The position numbers were made by a program, and so were the translations under genes. Positions 1-6,830 of a stretch of 14,122 nt of DNA are shown here, in pieces. Numbering within the stretch: the stretch's first letter is position 1; each line of letters opens with the position of its first letter. The notes under the pieces were generated by a model that made no database searches, had not been told where the DNA came from, and worked only from the letters and a program-made list of their open reading frames with translations. This DNA is from Flavobacteriaceae bacterium UBA2765 (GTDB taxonomy: Bacteria > Bacteroidota > Bacteroidia > Flavobacteriales > Flavobacteriaceae), in contig DEIV01000133.1 in assembly GCA_002352665.1 (NCBI GenBank), forward strand, positions 1 through 14,122. The letters are read 5' to 3'.

Positions 1-119
1 AGTTATTTACTATTTTAACAGAAATAGATTATATAGGGAAGAAAAAAGACTCTGGTATTTTTGTAAATGAAAATATTGTAAAGAGTGATGATAATGCTCC
101 AACATTTTTGACAGATTAA
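1..119 (+). CDS. 3' end of a gene upstream of tssO, probably a T6SS component
   Basis: An open frame runs in from the left edge (first full codon at 3) and stops at TAA 117-119, giving 38 residues that end in NAPTFLTD. The start of the fragment (LFTILTEIDYIG) is moderately hydrophobic, could be the end of a membrane segment, and is followed by a polar tail. It stops 9 bases before the tssO-like gene, so it is very likely in the same operon. In Bacteroidota T6SS loci the genes near tssO encode other membrane or baseplate parts; TssN, a membrane protein, is one guess. The fragment is too short for me to identify. That it is the end of a real gene rests on the open frame and on the tight spacing. 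Confidence 0.6.
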   Translation, partial: LFTILTEIDYIGKKKDSGIFVNENIVKSDDNAPTFLTD

Positions 120-128
120 AACGATAAT

Positions 129-638
129 ATGGAAATTTTAAATAAAAAAGAGCGTAGAAATTCATTTCTTTTATTTGTGCTAATAATGATTGTTACTATT
201 GGGACATTAATTGCTGGTTTGTTTTTTAATAATAAGTTGCCTTGGAAAGAAAATGCAATCTTAAGAAAAGACATCAAACAGATAAGATATGAATTAAATT
301 ATCAACAACGTTTTTTAAATGAATTAAAGCAAATGAATATTGCCATTGATTCATTAGATAAATCTGATGAAAATTATATATTCATTGAAAAATCTATAAA
401 TTATGATCTGGTAGATCTGAGAAAACGAATCCCTAAAGATTCATTAAAAAATTATAATTTATACGATAATATGGTATTGAATTATAAAAAACTCATAGAT
501 GCTAAAAGCATCTTAAAAAAAATGGAAAATTCAAAAGATCAAATCGATAAGCTAAATGAAACGATTCAGGAAAATGAAAAAGATATTGAAGAACTTGAAA
601 GGGCCTTAGAAATTAGTCAACGATTAAACAGAAATTAA
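129..638 (+). CDS. tssO: TssO-like T6SS membrane protein with a coiled-coil domain
   Basis: A 169-residue protein with a short basic N-terminus (KKERR near residues 6-10), one strongly hydrophobic membrane segment at about residues 12-33, and a long polar remainder. The remainder is rich in Lys, Glu and Asn and is heptad-like at about 115-165 (KLNETIQENEKDIEELERAL), so a periplasmic coiled coil is likely. A short cytoplasmic tail, one membrane helix and a coiled-coil domain, directly in front of clpV and gp25 genes in a Bacteroidota-type genome, match TssO. TssO is one of the extra proteins (TssN-TssR) specific to subtype iii T6SS, thought to replace parts of the missing TssJLM membrane complex. 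The family call rests on architecture and context more than on motifs. The gene begins 9 bases after the previous stop and ends 13 bases before the tssH ATG. Confidence 0.72.
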   Translation: MEILNKKERRNSFLLFVLIMIVTIGTLIAGLFFNNKLPWKENAILRKDIKQIRYELNYQQRFLNELKQMNIAIDSLDKSDENYIFIEKSINYDLVDLRKRIPKDSLKNYNLYDNMVLNYKKLIDAKSILKKMENSKDQIDKLNETIQENEKDIEELERALEISQRLNRN

Positions 639-651
639 ACTTCTATTTTTG

Positions 652-3090
652 ATGCTAAACCATATAGACAAAGTACTACATATTGCTAAAAAGATTGCGA
701 AAGAACATCAAAATGCTCAGTTTTCTCCAGCTCATCTTATTAAGGCATTATTGCATAATGATTTTAGTTTATTGAGATATCTTCATAATTTAGATGTTGA
801 TGTCTATTATATTGAAGAGTGGGCAAATGTACATGTAGAAAGTTATCCTAAATCACCTAACAGTACTAAAGAAATAATAGGTGATAAAGATGTGGATATT
901 GTAATGGAAGAGGCAGAAAGTATACTCACAAAACTAGGTGACGATGATGCCGAACTCCTTGCTGTTTTTATTGCTGCTATTACTCCAGGTGTAGGGTTTT
1001 CTTACGATAAGTTAAAAACATTATCGATTACAGGTACTGCTTTATTAGAAAAAACAGGTTTTGCATCAACAAATGAATCTTCTTCTGGCAAAGTTTTATC
1101 ACCCCAGCTTAATAAAAACAGTGATGCACTATCAAAATATGCAATAAATAAGATAGATCTGGTAAAAGAAGGGCTTTATGAATCTCTTTTTAATAGAGAT
1201 AAAGAATTGAAAATGATGGCAGAGATTTTAAGCAGAAAATCTAAGCCACATGTAATTGTTTCTGGCGAATCTGGTGTTGGAAAAACAGCATTGATAAATA
1301 CATTTATTCATTTAACATTTCATAAAAAAATACTTTCTCAACTAGATTTAATCAATTTTTATGAATTAAATATCTCATCCCTTTTCTCTGGTGCATCTTA
1401 TAAAGGTGAAGTAGAGGATAGACTACAATCTGTTTTTTCTTCATTAAAATCACTTGAAAGACCATTTTTATTTATTGATGATATTCATATACTGTTTGAT
1501 AGTGATTCCTCTAGTACAAATACGGCAAATATTATTAAAGATGAACTTTCTAAAGGTGAAATAACTTTTATAGGAACATCAAGCAATGATGAATACCGTA
1601 AAAATATTGGCTCTGATAGTACTATTGAAAGGAGGTTTCAATTGTTAACACTAGAAGAACCTCATTTTGATTTGTGCTTTAGAATATTAAAAAGTGTAGC
1701 AAATGATTATGAAGAACATCATCAATTAACCATTAACGAAGAAGCTATAAATGAATCTATCAGACTGGCTAAAAGATATTTGAAGGAAAAAAGCTTACCT
1801 GATGCTGCCATTGACCTTATTGATAGAACCATGGCTGCAGTAACCATTTCTAATCAATCTTTAGAAAATGATTTGGTTAAATTTAAAGAACGATTAGACA
1901 ACATTTCAAAAATTAATAAAGGTGAAGAAGATTTAATTAAAGAGTTAGATTGGTTATTTATTGATATTAAAAGCACATTGAGTCCAATTGTATTAGAAAA
2001 AATAAATCAAACTAATTATAATAGCACTTCTGATAGTATTACTAAAAAGAAAGGCATTTTAAATTTTATTGCAAGCTTAGAAAAAGTTAGTAAAAAGAAT
2101 ATTGAAAAACTTTCTCAAGAAGACTTAGCTACTATGGTATCTGTAATGACAGGTATTCCGGCAGGGAAGGTAAAAGTTGAAGAAAAGGATAGGCTGTTAA
2201 AAATAGAGGATACCTTAAAAAAACGAGTTATCGGGCAAGATTATGCTGTAAAATCAGTTTCTGATGCTATAGTAGAATCCAGATCAGGCCTGTCAAAAGC
2301 CGGACAACCTATTGGTTCGTTCTTTTTTTCAGGACCAACCGGAACGGGTAAAACTGAGCTTGCCAAAGCATTAGCTGAATTCTTATTTGGAGATGAAAAA
2401 GCGATCATTCGTTTTGACATGTCAGAGTTTAAAGAAGAACATTCCGCTGCATTATTGTATGGTGCACCTCCGGGTTATGTAGGTTATGAAGAAGGTGGGG
2501 TTTTAGTAAATAAAATACGTCAAAAACCTTATGCCATTGTATTATTTGATGAAATTGAAAAAGCACATCAATCTGTTTTTGATGTTTTTCTGCAAATTCT
2601 AGATGAAGGTAAGTTAAATGATAGATTGGGTAAACAAGGAGATTTTTCTAATGCTGTTATTCTTTTTACTTCAAATATAGGATCAGAATATATTGCTGAA
2701 TCTGTTGAAAAAAACACATTGCCTTCAACGAATGAATTATTAGAAATAATGGCCAATTATTTTAGACCTGAGTTTTTAGGTAGACTAACTGAAATAGTAC
2801 CATTTTCTCCAATTACGGAACAATTTGTAACGAAAATATTTGAACTTCATTTAAAAAAGGAATTATTAAGTTTGACAGATAAATTAGGGTTTACTTTAGA
2901 ATTAAATAAAGAAGTAAAAGAGCATTTAGCCTTAAAAGGATTTTCACCCCAGTATGGTGTACGTCCATTAAAGGCAATTATTCGAACTGAATTAAAGAAA
3001 CCGTTAGCCAAAATGATTGTAGCCAATAAAATACCGGAATCTAAAGTAATTAAAGTCACTTTAAAAAAGGATAAATTAGTATTCAGTTAG
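652..3090 (+). CDS. tssH: T6SS sheath-disassembly AAA+ ATPase TssH (ClpV)
   Basis: A two-ring Hsp100 ATPase that extracts contracted sheath (TssB/TssC) subunits so the secretion machine can be reused. I chose ATG at 652 (812 residues); a TTG directly before it at 649 is unlikely. An N-terminal Clp-N-like domain covers about 1-135. The first AAA+ domain has Walker A GESGVGKT (205-212), a pore-loop region GASYKGEVEDRL and arginine fingers ERRF (about 326-329). Its Walker B reads FLFIDD (272-277), so Asp stands where the catalytic Glu is expected. A short, diverged middle section follows (about 400-490). The second AAA+ domain is canonical: GPTGTGKT (561-568), pore loop GYVG, Walker B VLFDE (630-634), sensor TSNIGS and sensor-2 GVRPLK (770-775). 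General-purpose ClpB or ClpC is the alternative, but the TssO and gp25 neighbours favour TssH. Confidence 0.9.
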   Translation: MLNHIDKVLHIAKKIAKEHQNAQFSPAHLIKALLHNDFSLLRYLHNLDVDVYYIEEWANVHVESYPKSPNSTKEIIGDKDVDIVMEEAESILTKLGDDDAELLAVFIAAITPGVGFSYDKLKTLSITGTALLEKTGFASTNESSSGKVLSPQLNKNSDALSKYAINKIDLVKEGLYESLFNRDKELKMMAEILSRKSKPHVIVSGESGVGKTALINTFIHLTFHKKILSQLDLINFYELNISSLFSGASYKGEVEDRLQSVFSSLKSLERPFLFIDDIHILFDSDSSSTNTANIIKDELSKGEITFIGTSSNDEYRKNIGSDSTIERRFQLLTLEEPHFDLCFRILKSVANDYEEHHQLTINEEAINESIRLAKRYLKEKSLPDAAIDLIDRTMAAVTISNQSLENDLVKFKERLDNISKINKGEEDLIKELDWLFIDIKSTLSPIVLEKINQTNYNSTSDSITKKKGILNFIASLEKVSKKNIEKLSQEDLATMVSVMTGIPAGKVKVEEKDRLLKIEDTLKKRVIGQDYAVKSVSDAIVESRSGLSKAGQPIGSFFFSGPTGTGKTELAKALAEFLFGDEKAIIRFDMSEFKEEHSAALLYGAPPGYVGYEEGGVLVNKIRQKPYAIVLFDEIEKAHQSVFDVFLQILDEGKLNDRLGKQGDFSNAVILFTSNIGSEYIAESVEKNTLPSTNELLEIMANYFRPEFLGRLTEIVPFSPITEQFVTKIFELHLKKELLSLTDKLGFTLELNKEVKEHLALKGFSPQYGVRPLKAIIRTELKKPLAKMIVANKIPESKVIKVTLKKDKLVFS

Positions 3091-3109
3091 TACTTAAAAA
3101 AATTGACCT

Positions 3110-3547
3110 ATGAATAAGAGTTATTATAAAGTGCCATTCGATTTTAAAAACTTTTTTGAACAAAAGGATTTAAAAAGAATTACATTAGAAGAATCTATAT
3201 CTCAATATATTAGTATTATTATTACTACTGCCTTTAAAGAGTATAAACACGATCATAATTTTGGTAGTGAAATTTGGGAGACTGATTTTGATTTACTCAC
3301 CAATGTAAATAGATTAAAGGAGCAAATAAAAACATCGCTTGCAGTAAAAATTAAATCCTTAGAAAAGCGTTTAAGTAATATTAGCGTTAATATACTTTTA
3401 GGAGAATCTGTTGTGCCTAATACAACTAGAACAAGATTAAAAAAGCAATTAAAAATAGAAGTTAAGGGAATTATAAGAAAAACAAATGAACCTTATTATT
3501 TTACAGGAATGTATTATATAGCTCCATTATCATATACTAATCGTTAG
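3110..3547 (+). CDS. tssE: T6SS baseplate protein TssE (gp25/GPW family)
   Basis: A 145-residue protein resembling phage T4 baseplate wedge protein gp25, which in T6SS (TssE) joins the baseplate to the first sheath ring. The segment EYKHDHNFGSEIWETDF (44-60) matches the conserved family region in which a Glu lies in a Gly-x-x-x-Trp context. It is preceded by a helix with the ITLEESISQYI pattern and followed by beta strands near 112-138 (IEVKGIIRK, YYFTGMYY). The length is normal for the family. The gene starts 19 bases after tssH without a clear Shine-Dalgarno sequence, as is usual in this phylum. It is the last recognisable T6SS gene in the window; tssF and tssG do not follow it. Confidence 0.83.
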   Translation: MNKSYYKVPFDFKNFFEQKDLKRITLEESISQYISIIITTAFKEYKHDHNFGSEIWETDFDLLTNVNRLKEQIKTSLAVKIKSLEKRLSNISVNILLGESVVPNTTRTRLKKQLKIEVKGIIRKTNEPYYFTGMYYIAPLSYTNR

Positions 3548-3635
3548 TAAATCTTTCAATGTTCCTTATAATTTCTATTCCTCCTTTTTAGTTATGAATA
3601 ATTTGAATAGGACACAAGTTTTACTGATTATTTCT

Positions 3636-3643
3636 TAATTTTA
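3636..3643 (+). promoter_or_regulatory. Possible -7 element for the oxidoreductase gene
   Basis: TAATTTTA matches the Bacteroidota consensus TAnnTTTG at all but the last position and lies 48 bases before ATG 3692, in the 144-base gap after tssE. No good TTG box sits 17-23 bases upstream; the nearest TTTG (3602-3605) is 30 bases away. This is a weak candidate, supported mainly by its position. Confidence 0.25.
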
Positions 3644-3691
3644 GCCTTTTGTTAGATTAATTTGAATTACTATTATTTAATTAATGATAGA

Positions 3692-4636
3692 ATGAATAAC
3701 GATATTACTAAACTTTTTAATATAAAATATCCCATTATTCAGGCCGGAATGATTTGGGCCAGTGGGTGGCGACTAGCTTCAGCAGTTAGTAATGCCGGTG
3801 GATTGGGCTTGATAGGTGCCGGTTCCATGTATCCAGAGGTATTATTAGAACACATACAGAAATGTAAAAAAGCTACGGAAAAGCCTTTTGGTGTTAATAT
3901 ACCTATGTTATACCCAAATATTGATAAAATTATGCAGATAATTGTTGATGAAGGGGTGAAAATTGTTTTTACTTCTGCCGGCAACCCTAAGACATGGACA
4001 GCATATTTAAAAGAAAAAGACATAACTGTTGTACATGTAGTAAGTTCTGTAAAATTTGCATTAAAAGCACAAGAAGCAGGTGTAGATGCAATTGTAGCAG
4101 AGGGTTTTGAAGCTGGAGGACATAATGGTAGAGATGAAACTACAACTTTTACATTAATTCCAATGGTAAAAGAAAAAATTGAAATCCCTGTTATTGCAGC
4201 AGGAGGGATAGCTACAGGTAGTGGAATGTTGGCAGCTATGGTTTTAGGTGCGGATGGAGTTCAAATTGGAAGCCGATTTGTAGCGAGTATCGAAGCATCT
4301 TCACATATCAATTTTAAGGAAAAGGTTATTGAAGCTAAAGAAGGTGATACTCAATTAACATTAAAAGAATTAGCTCCTGTAAGACTGATTAAAAATAAAT
4401 TTTATCATGACCTACAAGAATTATATAAGACCAACCCTAGCAATGAGCAACTTAAGGATAAGTTGGGTAGGGCCAGAGCTAAGTTGGGAATGTTTGAAGG
4501 AAATGTTGATGAAGGTGAATTAGAAATTGGTCAAGTGGCCGGACTAATTCATGCAATAAAACCTGCTGCAACAATTGTAAATGAAATTATAGCCGATCTT
4601 GAAAGGTCTAAAAGAGAAATCTGTAGCTTTAAGTAA
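3692..4636 (+). CDS. Nitronate monooxygenase-family FMN oxidoreductase
   Basis: A 314-residue TIM-barrel flavoprotein of the 2-nitropropane dioxygenase / NPD family, which also contains FabK-type enoyl reductases. Visible family signatures are the first strand PIIQAGM (14-20) followed by a Gly-rich GGLGLIGAG, the EGFEAGGH segment (137-144) whose His is the usual catalytic base, and the FMN-phosphate-binding pair AAGGIATG (169-176) and GADGVQIGSRF (186-196). The start is ATG 3692; an in-frame TTG at 3662 would add ten residues that do not resemble the family N-terminus. The gene stands alone between the T6SS operon and a convergent cluster. Its probable role is detoxification of alkyl nitronates or another flavin-dependent oxidation. 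A FabK-like role in fatty acid synthesis cannot be excluded from sequence alone. Confidence 0.87.
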   Translation: MNNDITKLFNIKYPIIQAGMIWASGWRLASAVSNAGGLGLIGAGSMYPEVLLEHIQKCKKATEKPFGVNIPMLYPNIDKIMQIIVDEGVKIVFTSAGNPKTWTAYLKEKDITVVHVVSSVKFALKAQEAGVDAIVAEGFEAGGHNGRDETTTFTLIPMVKEKIEIPVIAAGGIATGSGMLAAMVLGADGVQIGSRFVASIEASSHINFKEKVIEAKEGDTQLTLKELAPVRLIKNKFYHDLQELYKTNPSNEQLKDKLGRARAKLGMFEGNVDEGELEIGQVAGLIHAIKPAATIVNEIIADLERSKREICSFK

Positions 4637-4657
4637 GAACAGGTCAAATTTTTACTG

Positions 4658-4685
4658 ACAATATCTTTAAATAATCGAATATTGT
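4658..4685. terminator. Weak hairpin between convergent genes
   Basis: ACAATAT (4658-4664) pairs perfectly with ATATTGT (4679-4685) across a 14-base loop, in the 53-base gap between the convergent oxidoreductase and lytic transglycosylase genes. T-rich stretches flank it on the + strand. The stem is short and AT-rich, so it is at best a weak bidirectional terminator. Confidence 0.3.
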
Positions 4686-4689
4686 TTCA

Positions 4690-5613
4690 TTACTTTTCAG
4701 GAATACTAATATAATATACCTTACGCGACTTATTATTCAACTTGTTTTCTCTTAACCAAGGGTTTAAAATTTTAAGCTCTCTATAATTTGTTTTGTATTT
4801 TTTTGCAAATAATGCAATGTTTGTAATTGCCGTATCTACTTTTACAGGATAACTAGGGGTTAATGTATATAGATCTTCAGTGTCAAAGATAAAACCATAT
4901 TTTTTAGGATTACTTAAAATTTCTTTAGCAGCAAGAATTCTAGGCACATATCTTTGAGTGTTTGGTCCAGAGAGTAAATCGTAATAACTATCAACACCTT
5001 GCTCTTTTAGACCATTAGCTATACCTGCGTTACCTGCGTGATATGCGGCAGCTGCTAAAGTCCAAGTACCCAATTGTTTTTTAGCCTTTATTAAATAATC
5101 ACAAGCAGCCCTCGTTGCCTTTTCTAAATGATAACGCTCGTCAACATTATCATTTACTTCTAAACCGTTTTCTTTAGCAGCATTTTTTAACATCTGCCAG
5201 AAACCTTTAGCTCCGGCAGGAGAAGTAACATTCATTAAATTACTTTCTATAACGGCTAAATATTTAAAATCATTAGGCACACCTTTTTCTTTTAAGATAG
5301 GCTCAATAATTGGAAAATATTTATGAGTACGTTTTATCCATAATAGAGCGTTAGATTGCCAATAAGTATTTACTAAGAACTCTCTGTCAACATCTTCCTT
5401 AATATGCGATTTATATAAGGGAACTTTCTCACTAGCAAATTCTAAATTATCTGGAATTTTTACCGCTCTAATTTGATAAGTATCACTTGTGTTTTTATCC
5501 TTATCATTTTTAACTTTAGGTAGTTCAACTTGATTTTGCTGTACGGCATTCATTAAAACACCACTTAAGGCTATAACACTTAATATTACAATTATTCTAA
5601 AAGATTTATTCAT
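4690..5613 (-). CDS. Membrane-anchored lytic transglycosylase (SLT domain, MltD-like)
   Basis: A 307-residue cell-wall enzyme that cleaves peptidoglycan glycan strands to 1,6-anhydro ends. Residues 1-25 (MNKSFRIIVILSVIALSGVL) form a signal peptide or anchor; there is no lipobox Cys, so it is probably not a lipoprotein. The SLT domain covers about 90-235. It contains LAVIESNL with catalytic Glu123 followed by Ser, the GAKGFWQM segment (134-141), AAAAYHAGNAGI (187-198) and YVPRILAAKEI (222-232), all typical of family 1 transglycosylases. The C-terminal part (about 245-307, with TLTPSYPVKVDTAI and ILNPWLREN) looks like a degenerate LysM-type wall-binding module. It is the last gene of the leftward operon and starts 11 bases after rfbC. 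Confidence 0.87.
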   Translation of the reverse strand: MNKSFRIIVILSVIALSGVLMNAVQQNQVELPKVKNDKDKNTSDTYQIRAVKIPDNLEFASEKVPLYKSHIKEDVDREFLVNTYWQSNALLWIKRTHKYFPIIEPILKEKGVPNDFKYLAVIESNLMNVTSPAGAKGFWQMLKNAAKENGLEVNDNVDERYHLEKATRAACDYLIKAKKQLGTWTLAAAAYHAGNAGIANGLKEQGVDSYYDLLSGPNTQRYVPRILAAKEILSNPKKYGFIFDTEDLYTLTPSYPVKVDTAITNIALFAKKYKTNYRELKILNPWLRENKLNNKSRKVYYISIPEK

Positions 5614-5624
5614 TGAGCAGTTTA

Positions 5625-6164
5625 TTAAAAAGGTGTAACAAATTTAGTGAATATTTCAGCAACTTTATCTTTTTCAGAAATAATAGGTTGATCAATATTC
5701 CAGTCGATATTTAAAGTAGTATCATTCCATAAAATAGCATCCTCAGATGCTTTATTATAATAATTTGAACATTTATAACTAAATATAGTCCGATCTTCCA
5801 GTACTAAAAATCCATGAGCAAAACCTTTAGGTACATATAATTGTATTTTATTTTTTTCTGATAAAATATGCTTAAAATGTTTACCATATGTAGCCGAATC
5901 TTTTCTAAGATCTACTACCACATCTAATACACTACCTGTAATTACTCTAACTAATTTTGCTTGAGCATGCGGTGGTTTTTGAAAATGCAAACCCCTCAAT
6001 ACATTTTTTTGAGAAAGAGATTCATTATCTTGTACAAAATCAACATTTAACAATGCTTCATGATTTTTTTTATTATAACTTTCTAAAAAATAACCTCTTT
6101 CGTCCGTGAAGACATTAGGGGTGATGACTAATAAATCTTTAATAAAGGTTTCTTCTATATTCAT
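5625..6164 (-). CDS. rfbC: dTDP-4-dehydrorhamnose 3,5-epimerase (RmlC)
   Basis: A 179-residue cupin-fold epimerase that converts dTDP-4-keto-6-deoxyglucose to dTDP-4-keto-rhamnose for surface polysaccharide synthesis. Family signatures run in order: FTDERGYFLESY (19-30), the substrate-site segment QDNESLSQKNVLRGLHFQ (45-62) with catalytic His60, GSVLDVVVDLR (77-87), YVPKGFAHGF (110-119) and FSYKCSNYY (128-136) containing the active-site Tyr. The length is normal. Unusually for this pathway, rfbA, rfbB and rfbD are not adjacent; the gene lies between an alpha/beta hydrolase (12-base gap) and the transglycosylase (11-base gap). The other three steps are presumably encoded elsewhere. A related 5-epimerase acting on another dTDP sugar is possible but less likely. 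Confidence 0.93.
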   Translation of the reverse strand: MNIEETFIKDLLVITPNVFTDERGYFLESYNKKNHEALLNVDFVQDNESLSQKNVLRGLHFQKPPHAQAKLVRVITGSVLDVVVDLRKDSATYGKHFKHILSEKNKIQLYVPKGFAHGFLVLEDRTIFSYKCSNYYNKASEDAILWNDTTLNIDWNIDQPIISEKDKVAEIFTKFVTPF

Positions 6165-6176
6165 GTGGGCAATATA

Positions 6177-6830
6177 CTAAATAACTTCAATTAATAGCTT
6201 AGAAATTGGCTTTGCCTTGTTTATAATCATGGTATGCGTACCGCCATCAATAATTTTACAATCTTTAACATATTTTATTGGAAAAACACCATCATTATTA
6301 CCATGAATATGGATGATTTCAGGGATAGGTTTTTCCTGTTGCCAATTTAAAACATTATGAATTGCCCAAGGCAAATAGTCATCATCTCTCATAGAGAGAT
6401 ATTTTCTGTATAAATCTACTCTTTTTTTTGCGGTTTCACCAAAGGCATATTTGGTAAAATTTTCAATATTCGAAACTGCTTTTGTTGGAAACAGTTTATA
6501 AGCTTTGGTAGCTTTAGCTAACTTTAAACGATTGGGAAATTCTTTATTTGATTTAACACTAGAAATAATTATTATTTTTTTGGTACTGATAATTTTACTC
6601 ATTTCCTGTACCATTACACCACCAAAGGAAACCCCAACCAAAACAGGATTTTTATGTGAAATTCTTTTGCACATTCGTTTGGCATAATTACTGATACTCT
6701 CATCCTGAGATTCAGGAATTAACCAATCTAGATAATGAATTTCAAATTGTTCAGATGGCAAATCTATATATTCAAAAATATCAGTACTCGCAGCTAAACC
6801 AGGTACAAAATAAAGATGTTTTTTATCCAT
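6177..6830 (-). CDS. Small alpha/beta hydrolase coupled to mtaB
   Basis: A 217-residue alpha/beta-hydrolase-fold protein with no signal peptide, so cytoplasmic. The complete catalytic triad is visible: nucleophile Ser68 in the elbow GVSFG (66-70), Asp180 in HGNNDGVFP and His199 in GGTHTM. The N-terminal YFVPGLAAS (7-15) provides the oxyanion-hole region. The cap between about 95 and 165 is basic and short. The substrate is unknown; esterase, thioesterase or a housekeeping acyl hydrolase are all possible. Its ATG overlaps the mtaB stop as TAATG (6832-6828 on the minus strand), which usually indicates translational coupling, so it should be made with MtaB. The functional link to tRNA modification, if any, is unclear. 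Confidence 0.8.
   Translation of the reverse strand: MDKKHLYFVPGLAASTDIFEYIDLPSEQFEIHYLDWLIPESQDESISNYAKRMCKRISHKNPVLVGVSFGGVMVQEMSKIISTKKIIIISSVKSNKEFPNRLKLAKATKAYKLFPTKAVSNIENFTKYAFGETAKKRVDLYRKYLSMRDDDYLPWAIHNVLNWQQEKPIPEIIHIHGNNDGVFPIKYVKDCKIIDGGTHTMIINKAKPISKLLIEVI

Noticed and set aside
649..651. TTG as the start codon of tssH, and likewise TTG 3662 and TTG 8254
   Set aside because: Each is followed by an in-frame ATG that fits the family N-terminus better, so I used 652, 3692 and 8257.
2568..3059. Minus-strand open frames inside tssH (62 and 70 codons)
   Set aside because: They lie wholly antisense to a well-supported gene, have no family features, and arise from the codon bias of the + strand gene.
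3739..4023. Minus-strand 94-codon frame inside the oxidoreductase gene
   Set aside because: Antisense to conserved flavin-binding motifs, with no recognisable product.
3692..4636. The oxidoreductase as a T6SS effector
   Set aside because: It is a normal full-length cytosolic flavoenzyme without a secretion adaptor, behind a gap and a possible promoter of its own.
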